From Cognaticolwellia beringensis (lineage in GTDB: Bacteria > Pseudomonadota > Gammaproteobacteria > Enterobacterales > Alteromonadaceae), in contig NZ_CP020465.1 of assembly GCF_002076895.1 (NCBI RefSeq), positions 744,001 to 808,000 of the forward strand: DNA of 64,000 nt, in the 5' to 3' direction. The translations under genes and the position numbers were made by a program. Positions 38,038-46,663 of this stretch are shown here, piece after piece (positions within the stretch are counted from its first letter, which is position 1; each line of letters opens with the position of its first letter). The notes beneath the pieces are model-generated. The model searched no databases. It saw only the letters and a list, made by a program, of their open reading frames with translations, and was not told where the DNA came from.

Positions 38038-39297
38038 ATGAATAAGATTTTTTCATCTTTACTGTTAATTATTTCAGTTGTTCTAATTCAATTGCCAATG
38101 GTTGCAGAAGTTTCTGCAGCCGGCGCTGAAGATTCAGAAAAGCCAAAGCGTAAAACTCAGCTTGTTGGTCCTAGTGTTGGTAAAAAAGTAGGTAAAGCCT
38201 TTGAATCTTATTCAGCGGATGATATTCCAGGTGCTTTAACTATTCTTTTAGATATTGATGCTAAGAAAGACTACGACAAAGCTTATGTTGCTCGTTTTAT
38301 AGCGGTTATGTATGCAACTATGGGTGATGAAGAAGCTAACGCGATCAAATACCTAAAAATTGCTGTAGAACCTGACATTCTCAATGAGGGTGATCATGGT
38401 GAAGCGATTAAGTTGTTAGCTGATTTGCAGATGCAAACAAAAGCGTATGAAGAAGCCCTAGTCAATTATAAAGCTTGGATGGATTTTACGGGTAAATCAG
38501 ATGGTGATACTTGGACTAAAATAGCTAATGCACATTATGCGTTGAAACAATTAGATAAAATGATTGTTCCAGCAGATAATGCGATTGCAGCTTACGGTGA
38601 CAAGCAAAACAAAAATCCTTATATATTGAAAGTTACTTCATTTTATGAAAATAAAAAATATAAAGATGCTGTTAAAACGCTTGAAACTGTTATTCAAATA
38701 TTCCCAGAAGATAAAACTTGGTGGACTCAACTTGGCATGTTTTACTTGCTAGTTGAAGATTATCAGAAAGGTCTAGAAACACTTGACCTGGCTTATAAAC
38801 AAGGTTTCCTTGTTAAAGAATCTGAAATTAAAACACTAGCAAGTTTATACTCGCAAAATGCAGTGCCTTACAAAGCGGCTTTATTGCTAGAAAAGCATAT
38901 AGACTCTGGTTTAGTACCTCGTGATGATAAAAACTTATCTTCACTAGCTAACGCTTGGCATGCTGCTCAGCATATCGATAAAGCGGCTAAGTATTACGGT
39001 GAATTGGCTAAAATGACTAACCTTTCTAAGCATTACAGCAAGCAAGGTATGTTATTAAAGCAGGATGAACAGTTTAAACCAGCAATTGTTGCGTTAAGCA
39101 AAGCTTTAGAGCTTGGTGTTAAAGATGAAGGTAAACTGCATATGAGTATTGCAGAATCACACTTTTATTTAGAACAGTATAAGCAAGCTTACAAAGCTAT
39201 TAGTCTTGCGATGAAAGATCCTAAAACCCGAAGATCAGCAAAGGGTTGGGAAAGTTTCATTAAAGACACAGCACAACGTAAAAAAGTTTCTATCTAA
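38038..39297 (+). CDS. TPR-repeat protein of the TonB2 operon
   Basis: This is a 419-aa exported protein with a signal peptide (about 1-29) and a helical TPR/Sel1-like array over most of its length (for example YVARFIAVMYATMGDEEANA, YKAWMDFTGKSDGDTWTKIA, LSKALELGVKDEGKLH). TPR genes commonly end ttpC-exbB-exbD-tonB operons in marine gammaproteobacteria and are likely periplasmic scaffolds. The start is 2 bp after the tonB stop, and a strong terminator follows. Confidence 0.9.
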   Translation: MNKIFSSLLLIISVVLIQLPMVAEVSAAGAEDSEKPKRKTQLVGPSVGKKVGKAFESYSADDIPGALTILLDIDAKKDYDKAYVARFIAVMYATMGDEEANAIKYLKIAVEPDILNEGDHGEAIKLLADLQMQTKAYEEALVNYKAWMDFTGKSDGDTWTKIANAHYALKQLDKMIVPADNAIAAYGDKQNKNPYILKVTSFYENKKYKDAVKTLETVIQIFPEDKTWWTQLGMFYLLVEDYQKGLETLDLAYKQGFLVKESEIKTLASLYSQNAVPYKAALLLEKHIDSGLVPRDDKNLSSLANAWHAAQHIDKAAKYYGELAKMTNLSKHYSKQGMLLKQDEQFKPAIVALSKALELGVKDEGKLHMSIAESHFYLEQYKQAYKAISLAMKDPKTRRSAKGWESFIKDTAQRKKVSI

Positions 39298-39324
39298 AAA
39301 TTTAGTTTTAGATTGTATGACACT

Positions 39325-39353
39325 AAAAACCAGCCTATTAGGCTGGTTTTTTT
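39325..39353 (+). terminator. Rho-independent terminator after the TonB2 operon
   Basis: The stem ACCAGCCT/AGGCTGGT with loop ATT is flanked by A and T runs. Confidence 0.92.
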
Positions 39354-39479
39354 ATGCTTGACCTACGGGGCTGGTAAACTTGTTGATACCAATTTCACTT
39401 TACGAAATCAAATAACACTACCTTTTAAAGCACTTTTGGTCTACAATCCGCGCCGATTAATCAAACGAAAGGAATGCTC

Positions 39480-39602
39480 ATGTCAGAAGAAAACTTTAAA
39501 GATAGCACATCGCTCGTTCATATATTTACAGCAGTATTAGTGATGTTTGCCGCGCCGTTATTACCAATGTTGGCCGGTTGGTTTACATTGTTATCAAATT
39601 AA
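39480..39602 (+). CDS. 40-residue single-pass membrane peptide
   Basis: ATG 39480 to TAA 39602 encodes 40 residues: a short polar start (MSEENFKDSTS), then a hydrophobic segment (LVHIFTAVLVMFAAPLLPML) and a short tail. AAAGGA lies seven bases before the ATG, which is a strong ribosome site. It comes after a terminator and 21 bp before the response regulator, so it may be the first gene of that unit. I do not recognise the family. Confidence 0.6.
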   Translation: MSEENFKDSTSLVHIFTAVLVMFAAPLLPMLAGWFTLLSN

Positions 39603-39623
39603 TCAAAGACACTTGTAGTTAGC

Positions 39624-40007
39624 ATGAAAATACTCGTTGTAGACGATAACCCAGCAATACTCGATAGTCTTAGTGCATTATTATCTGCTCAAGGTTATTT
39701 TATTAATACCGCATGTCATGGCCTTGCAGCATCTGAAAAACTGCAAAATGATTGTTATGATTTAATTATAGTTGATCACTTAATGCCAATTATGAATGGT
39801 ATTCAGTTAACTAAACATATTCGTCAGCATGAAATTTATTCAGAAAAGCCAGTTATATTTATGACCACACAAGGGCGTAAAACGGTGAAGAATATTTGCG
39901 ATACCAGTTTGTTTTCGGCAATCATTGATAAGCCGATAGATGAGCAAAACCTGCTTAAATTGATAAATGATTTACTATCGCCAAATACTCGCCTTCAGTC
40001 ACTATAA
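39624..40007 (+). CDS. Single-domain response regulator (CheY-like)
   Basis: This is a 127-aa stand-alone receiver domain. The acidic pocket is D7-D8, the phosphoacceptor is D51 (IIVDHLMP), the switch Thr is T81 (FMTTQG) and the Lys is K103 (IDKP). No output domain or histidine kinase adjoins it, so it must act by protein contact or in a phosphorelay. Start ATG 39624. Confidence 0.88.
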   Translation: MKILVVDDNPAILDSLSALLSAQGYFINTACHGLAASEKLQNDCYDLIIVDHLMPIMNGIQLTKHIRQHEIYSEKPVIFMTTQGRKTVKNICDTSLFSAIIDKPIDEQNLLKLINDLLSPNTRLQSL

Positions 40008-40061
40008 ATTTTCAGTGAATTGCTTTATTCTGTAACTAAAATATCTTTTGACTTTTAGAAC

Positions 40062-40607
40062 ATGACTGAAACAGAAATTAACACACTCAAATCCGCAATT
40101 CACACCATTCCTGATTATCCTAAAGTCGGTATTATGTTTAGAGACGTAACCGGGATATTGGATGATGCAGACGCATTCAAGCTCACCATAGATATTTTAG
40201 CTGATAAATTTAAAGATGGTGGCTATACCAAAATTGTTGGTACTGAAGCGCGAGGATTTCTTTTTGGCGCGCCATTAGCACTAGCAATGGGCTTAGGGTT
40301 TGTTCCTGTTCGTAAGCCAGGGAAGTTGCCAAGAGCTACTTATATGCAAGATTATCAGCTAGAGTATGGGCACGACACTTTAGAAATCCATCAAGATGCG
40401 CTAACAGAGCTCGACAATGTTTTAATTGTCGATGACTTACTGGCAACTGGTGGCACGATAGAAGCTACAACCAAGTTGATAAGACGCTTAGGTGCAAAAG
40501 TAACTGATGCTGCATTTGTAATATCTTTACCGGACTTAGGCGGTGAAAAAAAACTCGAAGATATGGATTTATCTGTATTTTCTTTATTGCAATATGCTGG
40601 CGATTAA
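40062..40607 (+). CDS. apt: Adenine phosphoribosyltransferase
   Basis: This 181-aa purine-salvage enzyme converts adenine and PRPP to AMP. The PRPP-binding motif is [17 protein letters not shown] (about 119-135), and the N-terminal [13 protein letters not shown] and GTEARGF elements are typical. It is followed 9 bp later by dnaX, the same order as in E. coli. Confidence 0.97.
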   Translation: MTETEINTLKSAIHTIPDYPKVGIMFRDVTGILDDADAFKLTIDILADKFKDGGYTKIVGTEARGFLFGAPLALAMGLGFVPVRKPGKLPRATYMQDYQLEYGHDTLEIHQDALTELDNVLIVDDLLATGGTIEATTKLIRRLGAKVTDAAFVISLPDLGGEKKLEDMDLSVFSLLQYAGD

Positions 40608-40616
40608 GGCTGAAGT

Positions 40617-42890
40617 ATGAGCTATCAGGTTTTAGCAAGAAAATGGCGACCAAAATCCTTTAGTGAGCTTATGGGCCAAGAGCATGTCGTTACTGTTTTG
40701 GTTAATGCACTTACTCAAAAGCGTTTACATCATGCCTATTTATTCACCGGAACGCGTGGTGTTGGTAAAACTACCATCGCGAGAATTTTTGCTAAAAGCC
40801 TAAATTGCGAAACAGGTATCACTGCAACACCGTGTGGCGTTTGTGACGCATGTGTTGATATTGATCAAGGTAAATTTGTTGATTTACTTGAGATTGATGC
40901 CGCTTCTCGTACAAAGGTCGATGATACGCGTGAAATATTAGACAACGTACAATATGCGCCAACAAGGGGTCGGTATAAGGTTTACTTGATTGATGAAGTT
41001 CATATGCTATCAAAAAGTAGCTTTAATGCTTTATTAAAGACACTGGAAGAGCCGCCAGAGCATGTTAAGTTTATTCTTGCGACGACAGATCCACAAAAGT
41101 TACCGGTTACAGTGCTTTCTCGCTGTTTACAGTTTCACTTAAAAGCGCTAACAATAAAGCAAATTAGCGATAAAGTTATAGAGATACTAAATCAAGAGTC
41201 GGTATCATTTGATGACGAAGCTATAGCACTTTTAGCCAAAGCTGCGCGTGGTAGTATGCGTGATTGCTTAAGCTTAACTGACCAATGTATTGCACAAGGG
41301 AATGGCAATATTACAAGAAACGATGTCCAGCAAATGTTAGGTGGAGTTGACAGAGACTGGGTCTTCAAAATCCTCGTCGCTTTATTAAAACAAGACGCCA
41401 CTGCTTTAATGCAACTTTCACTGTCTATTGCTTCATATGCACCAAGTTACAGCCGATTATCCGCTGAGCTGATCCAATTGTTACACCAAATAGCCATGAC
41501 ACAAGTTGTCGAGGCTAACTTTAGTTTACCGACAGAGCATCAACAACTGTTAACGCGATTTTGCCAATTAATGTCGCCCGAAGATGTTCAGCTTTATTAT
41601 CAGATAGTCTTAACGGCTAGAAAAGATTTACCTTACGCAGATGACGAACAGGCTGCATTTGACATGATGCTTTTAAGGTTGTTAGCGTTCAAACCCGTTG
41701 TTAATAATCAAGACTTACCTGTTGCAGCGATTGAGAAAACAGATGAACTGTTCAAAAAAGAACTTGATCAACTAACACTTGGTGAAACAGCCTCAATCGC
41801 AAAAACTGATGATTTAGCAGCAGACAACCTTCAGGCAAAAAGTAATATCACTACCCCTGAGCCAGAGCTGTCGCATTCAGTTCAAGAAGAAGTATTATTA
41901 GAAAACGACCCGTTCAATTCAGGTTTTAGTCATACGGCGCCAATTGATAGTGATGCAGCACAACCACACGCTAGCTCTATTGAAGTAGAACAAACGCAGA
42001 GTGAAGATGCTGGCATATTGTCAGCTCAGGAGTCTCAGGCGAATGATGTGCTCACAGCGGAGATGTTAGCAATAGATCATCAAGCCAATTCGCTTACTGA
42101 GCAAATACCTGAGTCGCAATCATTACAACCTGAGCAGAGTATTACTGATGAAATTATTCCTCATCAAAACACTACAGTTATAGAAGATGACAGAGCGGTT
42201 GCTTCAACAACAGACGAAATTGCAGACTCACCAGAAGATAATAACGATAAAACGTCATTCTCATCGCCAGTGGCTGCTGCAATCGCTACTCGAAATATGT
42301 TGAGAAGCAGGAAAAAGTCGATGGAGGAGGGCGGAAAAAAGCCTAATGGGGCTAAAGTACGTCCCATATCAGAGACAAGTGACGATACAAGTGTGGAAGC
42401 GGTTAAAAATAATGTTGTAGAACAGCCTAATGTACCTGATTTAGCCACATTACCTGAGCAACCTTATAGCGAAGATGTTATTAACCCCGCAACCATAAAG
42501 TTAGCAAACCAGGTCGATAAATGGGCACACATGATTGACAGCATGTCCTTAATCGCTCGTTTAAGGCAGTTAGCCATTCATGCTACGGTTGATGAAGCAT
42601 CGACAGACGATGTGTTGATATTACAATTAGATCAATCGATAAAACACTTAAATAGTGATGCAGCACACAAGCAATTAGAAGCACGAATATCTGAATATTT
42701 ACAACGACAAGTTACCGTTGAGTTAAACATTGTTGAAAAAACGGTGGCAGATCCCTATCAAATTCAATCAGATATTAATGCAAAACGTTATGAATACGCA
42801 AAGCAAGTGTTAGCTGAAGATGAAATAGTGATTGCCTTGCAACAACAATTTCAAGCTGAGCTTGATCAAGAAACTATCGTAGCGCGATAA
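40617..42890 (+). CDS. dnaX: DNA polymerase III tau subunit
   Basis: This is the 757-aa clamp-loader ATPase. Walker A is GTRGVGKT (45-52), the zinc site is C64, C73, C76 and C79, and Walker B is VYLIDEVHML (about 121-130), with the sensor-1 ATTDPQKLP. Domains I-III end near residue 370. An acidic Gln/Glu/Asp-rich linker runs to about 565, and the tau-specific C-terminal region, which contacts DnaB and polymerase alpha, follows. A slippery A-AAA-AAG at codons 573-575 with a -1 frame stop two codons later predicts a 576-aa gamma form (see the separate feature). Confidence 0.97.
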   Translation: MSYQVLARKWRPKSFSELMGQEHVVTVLVNALTQKRLHHAYLFTGTRGVGKTTIARIFAKSLNCETGITATPCGVCDACVDIDQGKFVDLLEIDAASRTKVDDTREILDNVQYAPTRGRYKVYLIDEVHMLSKSSFNALLKTLEEPPEHVKFILATTDPQKLPVTVLSRCLQFHLKALTIKQISDKVIEILNQESVSFDDEAIALLAKAARGSMRDCLSLTDQCIAQGNGNITRNDVQQMLGGVDRDWVFKILVALLKQDATALMQLSLSIASYAPSYSRLSAELIQLLHQIAMTQVVEANFSLPTEHQQLLTRFCQLMSPEDVQLYYQIVLTARKDLPYADDEQAAFDMMLLRLLAFKPVVNNQDLPVAAIEKTDELFKKELDQLTLGETASIAKTDDLAADNLQAKSNITTPEPELSHSVQEEVLLENDPFNSGFSHTAPIDSDAAQPHASSIEVEQTQSEDAGILSAQESQANDVLTAEMLAIDHQANSLTEQIPESQSLQPEQSITDEIIPHQNTTVIEDDRAVASTTDEIADSPEDNNDKTSFSSPVAAAIATRNMLRSRKKSMEEGGKKPNGAKVRPISETSDDTSVEAVKNNVVEQPNVPDLATLPEQPYSEDVINPATIKLANQVDKWAHMIDSMSLIARLRQLAIHATVDEASTDDVLILQLDQSIKHLNSDAAHKQLEARISEYLQRQVTVELNIVEKTVADPYQIQSDINAKRYEYAKQVLAEDEIVIALQQQFQAELDQETIVAR
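42311..42367 (+). promoter_or_regulatory. Probable programmed -1 frameshift cassette in dnaX
   Basis: In the tau frame, A AAA AAG occupies 42335-42341. After a -1 slip the next codons are GCC and TAA (42344-42346). A Shine-Dalgarno-like GGAGGAGGG (42323-42331) lies just upstream. A stem ATGGGGC/GTCCCAT (42346-42352 with 42361-42367, one G-T pair) starts four bases downstream. A second heptamer, G AAA AAG at 42311-42317, leads to the same -1 frame stop. This mirrors the E. coli dnaX signal that makes gamma. Confidence 0.82.
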
Positions 42891-42957
42891 TCGCTACTTG
42901 AATTTTTAGCCGTTAACTACTATCTTTGGCGGCATATTACATTTGGAGTGAAAAATT

Positions 42958-43284
42958 ATGATGAAAGGTGGCATGGGCAACTTAATGAAGCAAGCCCAAC
43001 AAATGCAAGCGAAAATGGCAAAAGCACAAGAAGAGCTAGCCAATATGGAAGTAACAGGCGAGTCTGGTGCTGGCATGGTTAAAGTGACTATGACAGGTAA
43101 CCATAACGTTCGCCGTGTAGTTATCGATGATAGCTTAATGGCAGATGACAAAGATATGCTTGAAGACCTAGTTGCAGCAGCAATGAATGATGCTGTGCGT
43201 CGTGTAGAAGAGCAAAACAAAGATAAGATGGGTGCACTAACTGGTGGTATGCAAATGCCTCCAGGGATGAAGATGCCGTTTTAA
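42958..43284 (+). CDS. ybaB: YbaB/EbfC nucleoid-associated protein
   Basis: This 108-aa DNA-binding protein family member binds DNA as a dimer. The Met/Gln-rich start ([20 protein letters not shown]) and [18 protein letters not shown] are typical. Two adjacent ATG codons (42958, 42961) are possible starts. It follows dnaX as usual, but recR, which normally comes next, is missing; a terminator and a DsbA-like gene follow instead. Confidence 0.95.
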   Translation: MMKGGMGNLMKQAQQMQAKMAKAQEELANMEVTGESGAGMVKVTMTGNHNVRRVVIDDSLMADDKDMLEDLVAAAMNDAVRRVEEQNKDKMGALTGGMQMPPGMKMPF

Positions 43285-43331
43285 TCCTGTTTTATGAAAC
43301 AGTAATAATCTTTTGTTAAGCTTATTAAATT

Positions 43332-43355
43332 AAAGCCCAGCCATGCTGGGCTTTT
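43332..43355 (+). terminator. Rho-independent terminator after ybaB
   Basis: The stem AAAGCCCAGC/GCTGGGCTTT with loop CAT is followed by T residues. Confidence 0.92.
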
Positions 43356-43472
43356 TGTTATTTAGCTTCGGCTAGTTTAGCTAAAGTTGGTATACACCAT
43401 ATCGAGTGATATTTTGCTGGCAATGACAATGGCCATGAATTTATTAAAACTAATATTAAAGGAGATAAAAAT

Positions 43473-44081
43473 TTGAAAGCGCAACTCTATTATATTTACG
43501 ATCCCATGTGCAGTTGGTGTTGGGGTTATGCTCCTACGTGGCAGCGACTGCAAAAAGAGCTCGCGCCTCATGTCGATATTATTTATGGTCTTGGCGGATT
43601 GGCAACAGACTGTGATGAAATCATGCCCGAAGAAATGCAAACCTTCTTACAGCAAACTTGGCGCAATATATCTCAACAGCTAGGTACAGAATTCAATTAT
43701 GATTTTTGGCAACAATGTCTACCAAGGCGCTCTACTTATCCAGCTTGTCGAGCGACAATAATTGCACGGGGTAGCGACAAAGAGCAGGCCATGCTCACGG
43801 CGATTCAGCACGCTTATTATTTACATGCAAAAAATCCATCTGATATAGATACATTGCATGCGTTGGCAGTTGAAATTGGCTTAGACAGTAGTGACTTTTT
43901 AGCAAAAATGAATAGTGAGCAAGTTAATAATATTTTCATAAAAGAAATGACTAGAATGAGAAACCTGCCGATCAACGGCTTTCCATCTCTAGTGTTAGTT
44001 CAAAACCATGCTACTAATACCATCCCTATCGATTATAAAGATTGGCGTAAAAGCTATGAGTTAATATTATCCAAAATATAG
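43473..44081 (+). CDS. DsbA-family thiol oxidoreductase-like protein (cytoplasmic)
   Basis: This is a 202-aa DsbA/FrnE-like protein with active-site Cys pair C13-SW-C16 near the N-terminus (YDPMCSWCWGY) and a cis-Pro region at GFPSLVLV (about 168-175). No signal peptide is present, so it is probably cytosolic, like the polyketide-isomerase-like FrnE subgroup. The start is TTG at 43473, chosen because AAGGAGAT lies eight bases upstream and the Cys motif position fits. The reaction is unknown. Confidence 0.8.
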   Translation: MKAQLYYIYDPMCSWCWGYAPTWQRLQKELAPHVDIIYGLGGLATDCDEIMPEEMQTFLQQTWRNISQQLGTEFNYDFWQQCLPRRSTYPACRATIIARGSDKEQAMLTAIQHAYYLHAKNPSDIDTLHALAVEIGLDSSDFLAKMNSEQVNNIFIKEMTRMRNLPINGFPSLVLVQNHATNTIPIDYKDWRKSYELILSKI

Positions 44082-44222
44082 TTTAAGCAACGTTTATGCT
44101 AAATATAGACGATAAATACCGTAAAAATTCGTCAATAATCTGATATTTTGTAGTATCATAATACGATAAAAAATAGATTATTCTTTGCTTCTTAAAGTAA
44201 ATAACAGCAAAAAAGGCTTATT

Positions 44223-45293
44223 ATGACATACGCAGCAATTACCGGTTGGGGCAAATGCTTACCGCCCGCTATCCTTACCAATGATGACTTAGCGACGTTT
44301 CTAGAAACAGATGATGAATGGATCACTTCTAGAACAGGCATGAAAGAGCGAAGAATTTCTCATGTTACCGTGAGTGAATTAGCTCATGTTGCCTGTGCAC
44401 GAGCCTTAGCTGCTGCGGGAAAAACGGCTAAAGATGTTGAATTAATTGTGTTTGGTAGCACGACATTTGATGAGATTTGTCCTAATGCAGCCTCTAATGT
44501 TCAGCGTTTACTGGGGGCTGAAAATGCCGCTTGTATCGATGTTAGTACGGCGTGTACCGGTGGTATGTATAGCTTAAGTGTTGCAACCTCTATGATCAAA
44601 AGCGGTGTAGTTAAATCTGCACTGGTAATAGGTGCTGAAACTATTTCACCTATTATGGACTGGAGTAATCGAGATGTTGCGGTATTATTTGGTGATGGCG
44701 CTGCAGCACTTTATTTGGAAGAAAGTGCTGAAGAAACTGGCGTTATAACACAAGCTTTAGGTTGCTATGGCGAATCTAGAGATATTCTTTCAGTGCAAGG
44801 CTGGGGGATGAAATATGCCAACAAAGGACGTTTGCTCGGACAAAGCAATTGGGCGTTTTTAGGGCAAGAAATTTTCAAAAAAGCAGTTGCTGGCATGGCT
44901 CAAGCGTGTGACAAAGCATTAACGCAAGCGCAATTGAGTGCCGATCAAATATCGAGTGTTGTTCCTCACCAAGCAAATTTGCGTATTATTGATACTCTCG
45001 TAAAGCGTTTAAAAATGGACAAAGATAAAGTATTTATCAATATTCATAAGTATGGCAATATGTCGGCGGCAACAACCTTGGTCGCATTTGTAGAAGCGAT
45101 AGAAGAAGGTTTTATCGCCAAGCAGTCTTATGTGTTACTTCCTGCCTTTGGTGGTGGTTTAACCTGGAGCGCGCATGTCGTAAAATGGGGTGATAGAACC
45201 CATGCTTTGTCTACAACAGACGTTGATTTACCCGAATGTAAGCAATCTGGTTTAGCACTAGTTCAAGATATTATTGCTGCCAAATCTGTTTAA
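44223..45293 (+). CDS. 3-oxoacyl-ACP synthase III (FabH-type)
   Basis: This 356-aa thiolase-fold condensing enzyme has the triad C111 (STACTGGMY), H249 (VPHQANLRI) and N279 (HKYGNMSAA). The ending GGGLTWSAHVVKW is typical of KAS III. It is longer than housekeeping FabH (about 317 aa) and lies outside a plsX-fabH-fabD cluster. It may be a second KAS III used for a special primer or lipid; this is inference. The N-terminus TGWGKCLPPAILTN is family-like. Confidence 0.85.
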   Translation: MTYAAITGWGKCLPPAILTNDDLATFLETDDEWITSRTGMKERRISHVTVSELAHVACARALAAAGKTAKDVELIVFGSTTFDEICPNAASNVQRLLGAENAACIDVSTACTGGMYSLSVATSMIKSGVVKSALVIGAETISPIMDWSNRDVAVLFGDGAAALYLEESAEETGVITQALGCYGESRDILSVQGWGMKYANKGRLLGQSNWAFLGQEIFKKAVAGMAQACDKALTQAQLSADQISSVVPHQANLRIIDTLVKRLKMDKDKVFINIHKYGNMSAATTLVAFVEAIEEGFIAKQSYVLLPAFGGGLTWSAHVVKWGDRTHALSTTDVDLPECKQSGLALVQDIIAAKSV

Positions 45294-45348
45294 AATTTAA
45301 CAGCCGACACACTATTGTGTTGGCTTCTCGCTATAAGTAAGGATACCC

Positions 45349-45729
45349 ATGCGCTTTCTCTCTCGTCGGCTAATTTTGCCAAATGATTTAAATTATGCCA
45401 ATTCATTATTTGGTGGCAGAGCATTAGCTTGGATTGACGAAGAAGCTGCCATCTATGCTATATGTCAGCTTGAAACAAACTGTTTGGTCACTAAGCATAT
45501 TGGTGCAATAAATTTTGAATCGCCTGCTCAACAAGGCGACGTTGTTGAATTTGGTTTATCAACTAAGTCGGTTGGAAAAACGTCGATTACAATTACTTGC
45601 ATGATGCGTAACAAAATCACCAAAAAAACAATATGTCTAGCGGATGACATTGTTTTTGTTCAAGTTGACCCTGAAACTAAACTCCCGATCCCACATGGCA
45701 AAACTTTAGAGTCGTTGTCAGATATTTGA
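45349..45729 (+). CDS. Acyl-CoA thioesterase (hotdog fold, YciA-like)
   Basis: This 126-aa hotdog-fold thioesterase has the active-site helix region ANSLFGGRALAWIDEEAA (Asn and Asp as in YciA/BACH) and a later FESPAQQGDVVEFG segment. It hydrolyses acyl-CoA; chain-length preference is not predictable. It lies 55 bp after the KAS III gene on the same strand, with a short imperfect hairpin between them. Confidence 0.85.
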   Translation: MRFLSRRLILPNDLNYANSLFGGRALAWIDEEAAIYAICQLETNCLVTKHIGAINFESPAQQGDVVEFGLSTKSVGKTSITITCMMRNKITKKTICLADDIVFVQVDPETKLPIPHGKTLESLSDI

Positions 45730-45866
45730 TTGAGCTTTAAGTTATAAGCTTTCAGCGATCAGTTAAAAGGCAGAGATGATTTGGGAGCGAAACTATGGAG
45801 GCTTGTTTTGTTTTTACTGACAGCTCGATACTGAAAGCTTACAGCTAAAATAATTTTTCAGCGTAT

Positions 45867-46070
45867 TTAGGTTTCCTCTTCAGTTAGATATTGCTGGTAA
45901 GCTTTGATCGCAAAATAACGCACTGATTTTTTCAGCGTAACTCTTTTTGAAATAAGCGCTTGGTGACGAAAGATTTTAACCACTTGCTTCTCACCATTTA
46001 CATCACTTTCAACGCTATGCAGCGGATTGTTTCGCAAATTATCAAACTCTGATCTCATGATTAATTTCAT
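45867..46070 (-). CDS. Small hypothetical protein
   Basis: This is a 67-aa basic protein (MKLIMRSEFDNLRNNPLHSV to YQQYLTEEET). I do not recognise it, and no clear ribosome site precedes either possible start (46070 or 46058). It is embedded in the repeat patch but its own sequence is not repetitive, which argues for a real gene. Support is weak. Confidence 0.4.
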   Translation of the reverse strand: MKLIMRSEFDNLRNNPLHSVESDVNGEKQVVKIFRHQALISKRVTLKKSVRYFAIKAYQQYLTEEET

Positions 46071-46196
46071 ATTAAATAAAAACTATTTGGAAGTTTACAG
46101 GTATCAGTTAAAAGATAGTTAAGCGTTTGAAGCTGTCAGCTAGCAGTTAAAAGAAAGCAATTAGTTGTAGCTTGCAGTTAGACTTGTCTTTATTTT

Positions 46197-46252
46197 ACTG
46201 ACAGCTCATTACTGACAGCTCATTACTGACAGCTCATTACTGACAGCTCATA
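46197..46252 (+). repeat. Four tandem copies of a 14-bp unit
   Basis: ACTGACAGCTCATT occurs four times head to tail (46197-46210, 46211-46224, 46225-46238, 46239-46252). The last copy differs at the final base. The unit is too short and unspaced for CRISPR. Confidence 0.95.
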
Positions 46253-46294
46253 GCTATTTTTTTTATAGCTATGTTTTTTATAGCTATATTTTTC

Positions 46295-46537
46295 TCACAG
46301 CTTGTTGATCTCTTTTCTTATGTCATAACCTTCATCAGTGACAATTTTTTCTAACACTTGCATACGCTCTTCAAGTGCTTGAACTTGTTTATTCATAGCT
46401 ACAGCTTGTTCATTACTCTGGCTATTGTGGTTTAAGGTTTTTTCTTTAAACTCTAAATGCTTTTTGTACATGTCAAATAGCACACCAAAGCCAACAGAGA
46501 TAAACACAATTGCCACAACCATCGCTGTACCTGACAT
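46295..46537 (-). CDS. PspB-like small membrane protein
   Basis: This 80-aa protein has one N-terminal membrane segment (about 4-24, TAMVVAIVFISVGFGVLF), then a coiled coil (about 46-65, NKQVQALEERMQVLEKIVTD) and the end GYDIRKEINKL. The architecture and the Arg-x-Glu-Ile-Asn-Lys-Leu-like end recall PspB and the tail of PspC (EFTVSREINKL) from the same chromosome. It may be a stand-alone Psp-type partner. It is far from the psp operon, and the function is inferred. Confidence 0.6.
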   Translation of the reverse strand: MSGTAMVVAIVFISVGFGVLFDMYKKHLEFKEKTLNHNSQSNEQAVAMNKQVQALEERMQVLEKIVTDEGYDIRKEINKL

Positions 46538-46663
46538 ACCTAAAACCCCTTTTAAACTGATAAATAAAATCTAGTTAAGCATAGCGTATCTAAGAGAAAA
46601 ACACCTAAAATTGCTTAATTACCTGCTTTGAAATTACTGCCTATATAATATAGGAATTGTTTA

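Larger units (their letters stand above)
45740..46296. repeat. Patch of short dispersed and tandem repeats
   Basis: This patch is built from recurring pieces: CAGTTAAAAG at about 45761, 46106 and 46144; CTGACAGCTC at 45817 and repeatedly at 46197-46252; and TAGCTAT with a T run three times at 46251-46290. It surrounds a small leftward reading frame (45867-46070). Such degenerate stutters look like slipped-strand amplification between genes. Confidence 0.7.

Noticed and set aside
39313..39540. 75-aa rightward frame after the TonB2 operon
   Set aside because: It starts in the terminator and overlaps the better-supported 40-residue peptide in another frame.
42880..42898. Hairpin GTAGCG/CGCTAC at the dnaX stop as a terminator
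   Set aside because: The stem is short, overlaps the stop codon and lacks an adjoining T run; ybaB probably shares the transcript.
46197..46252. CRISPR array
   Set aside because: Units are 14 bp and directly adjacent without spacers, and there are no cas genes.
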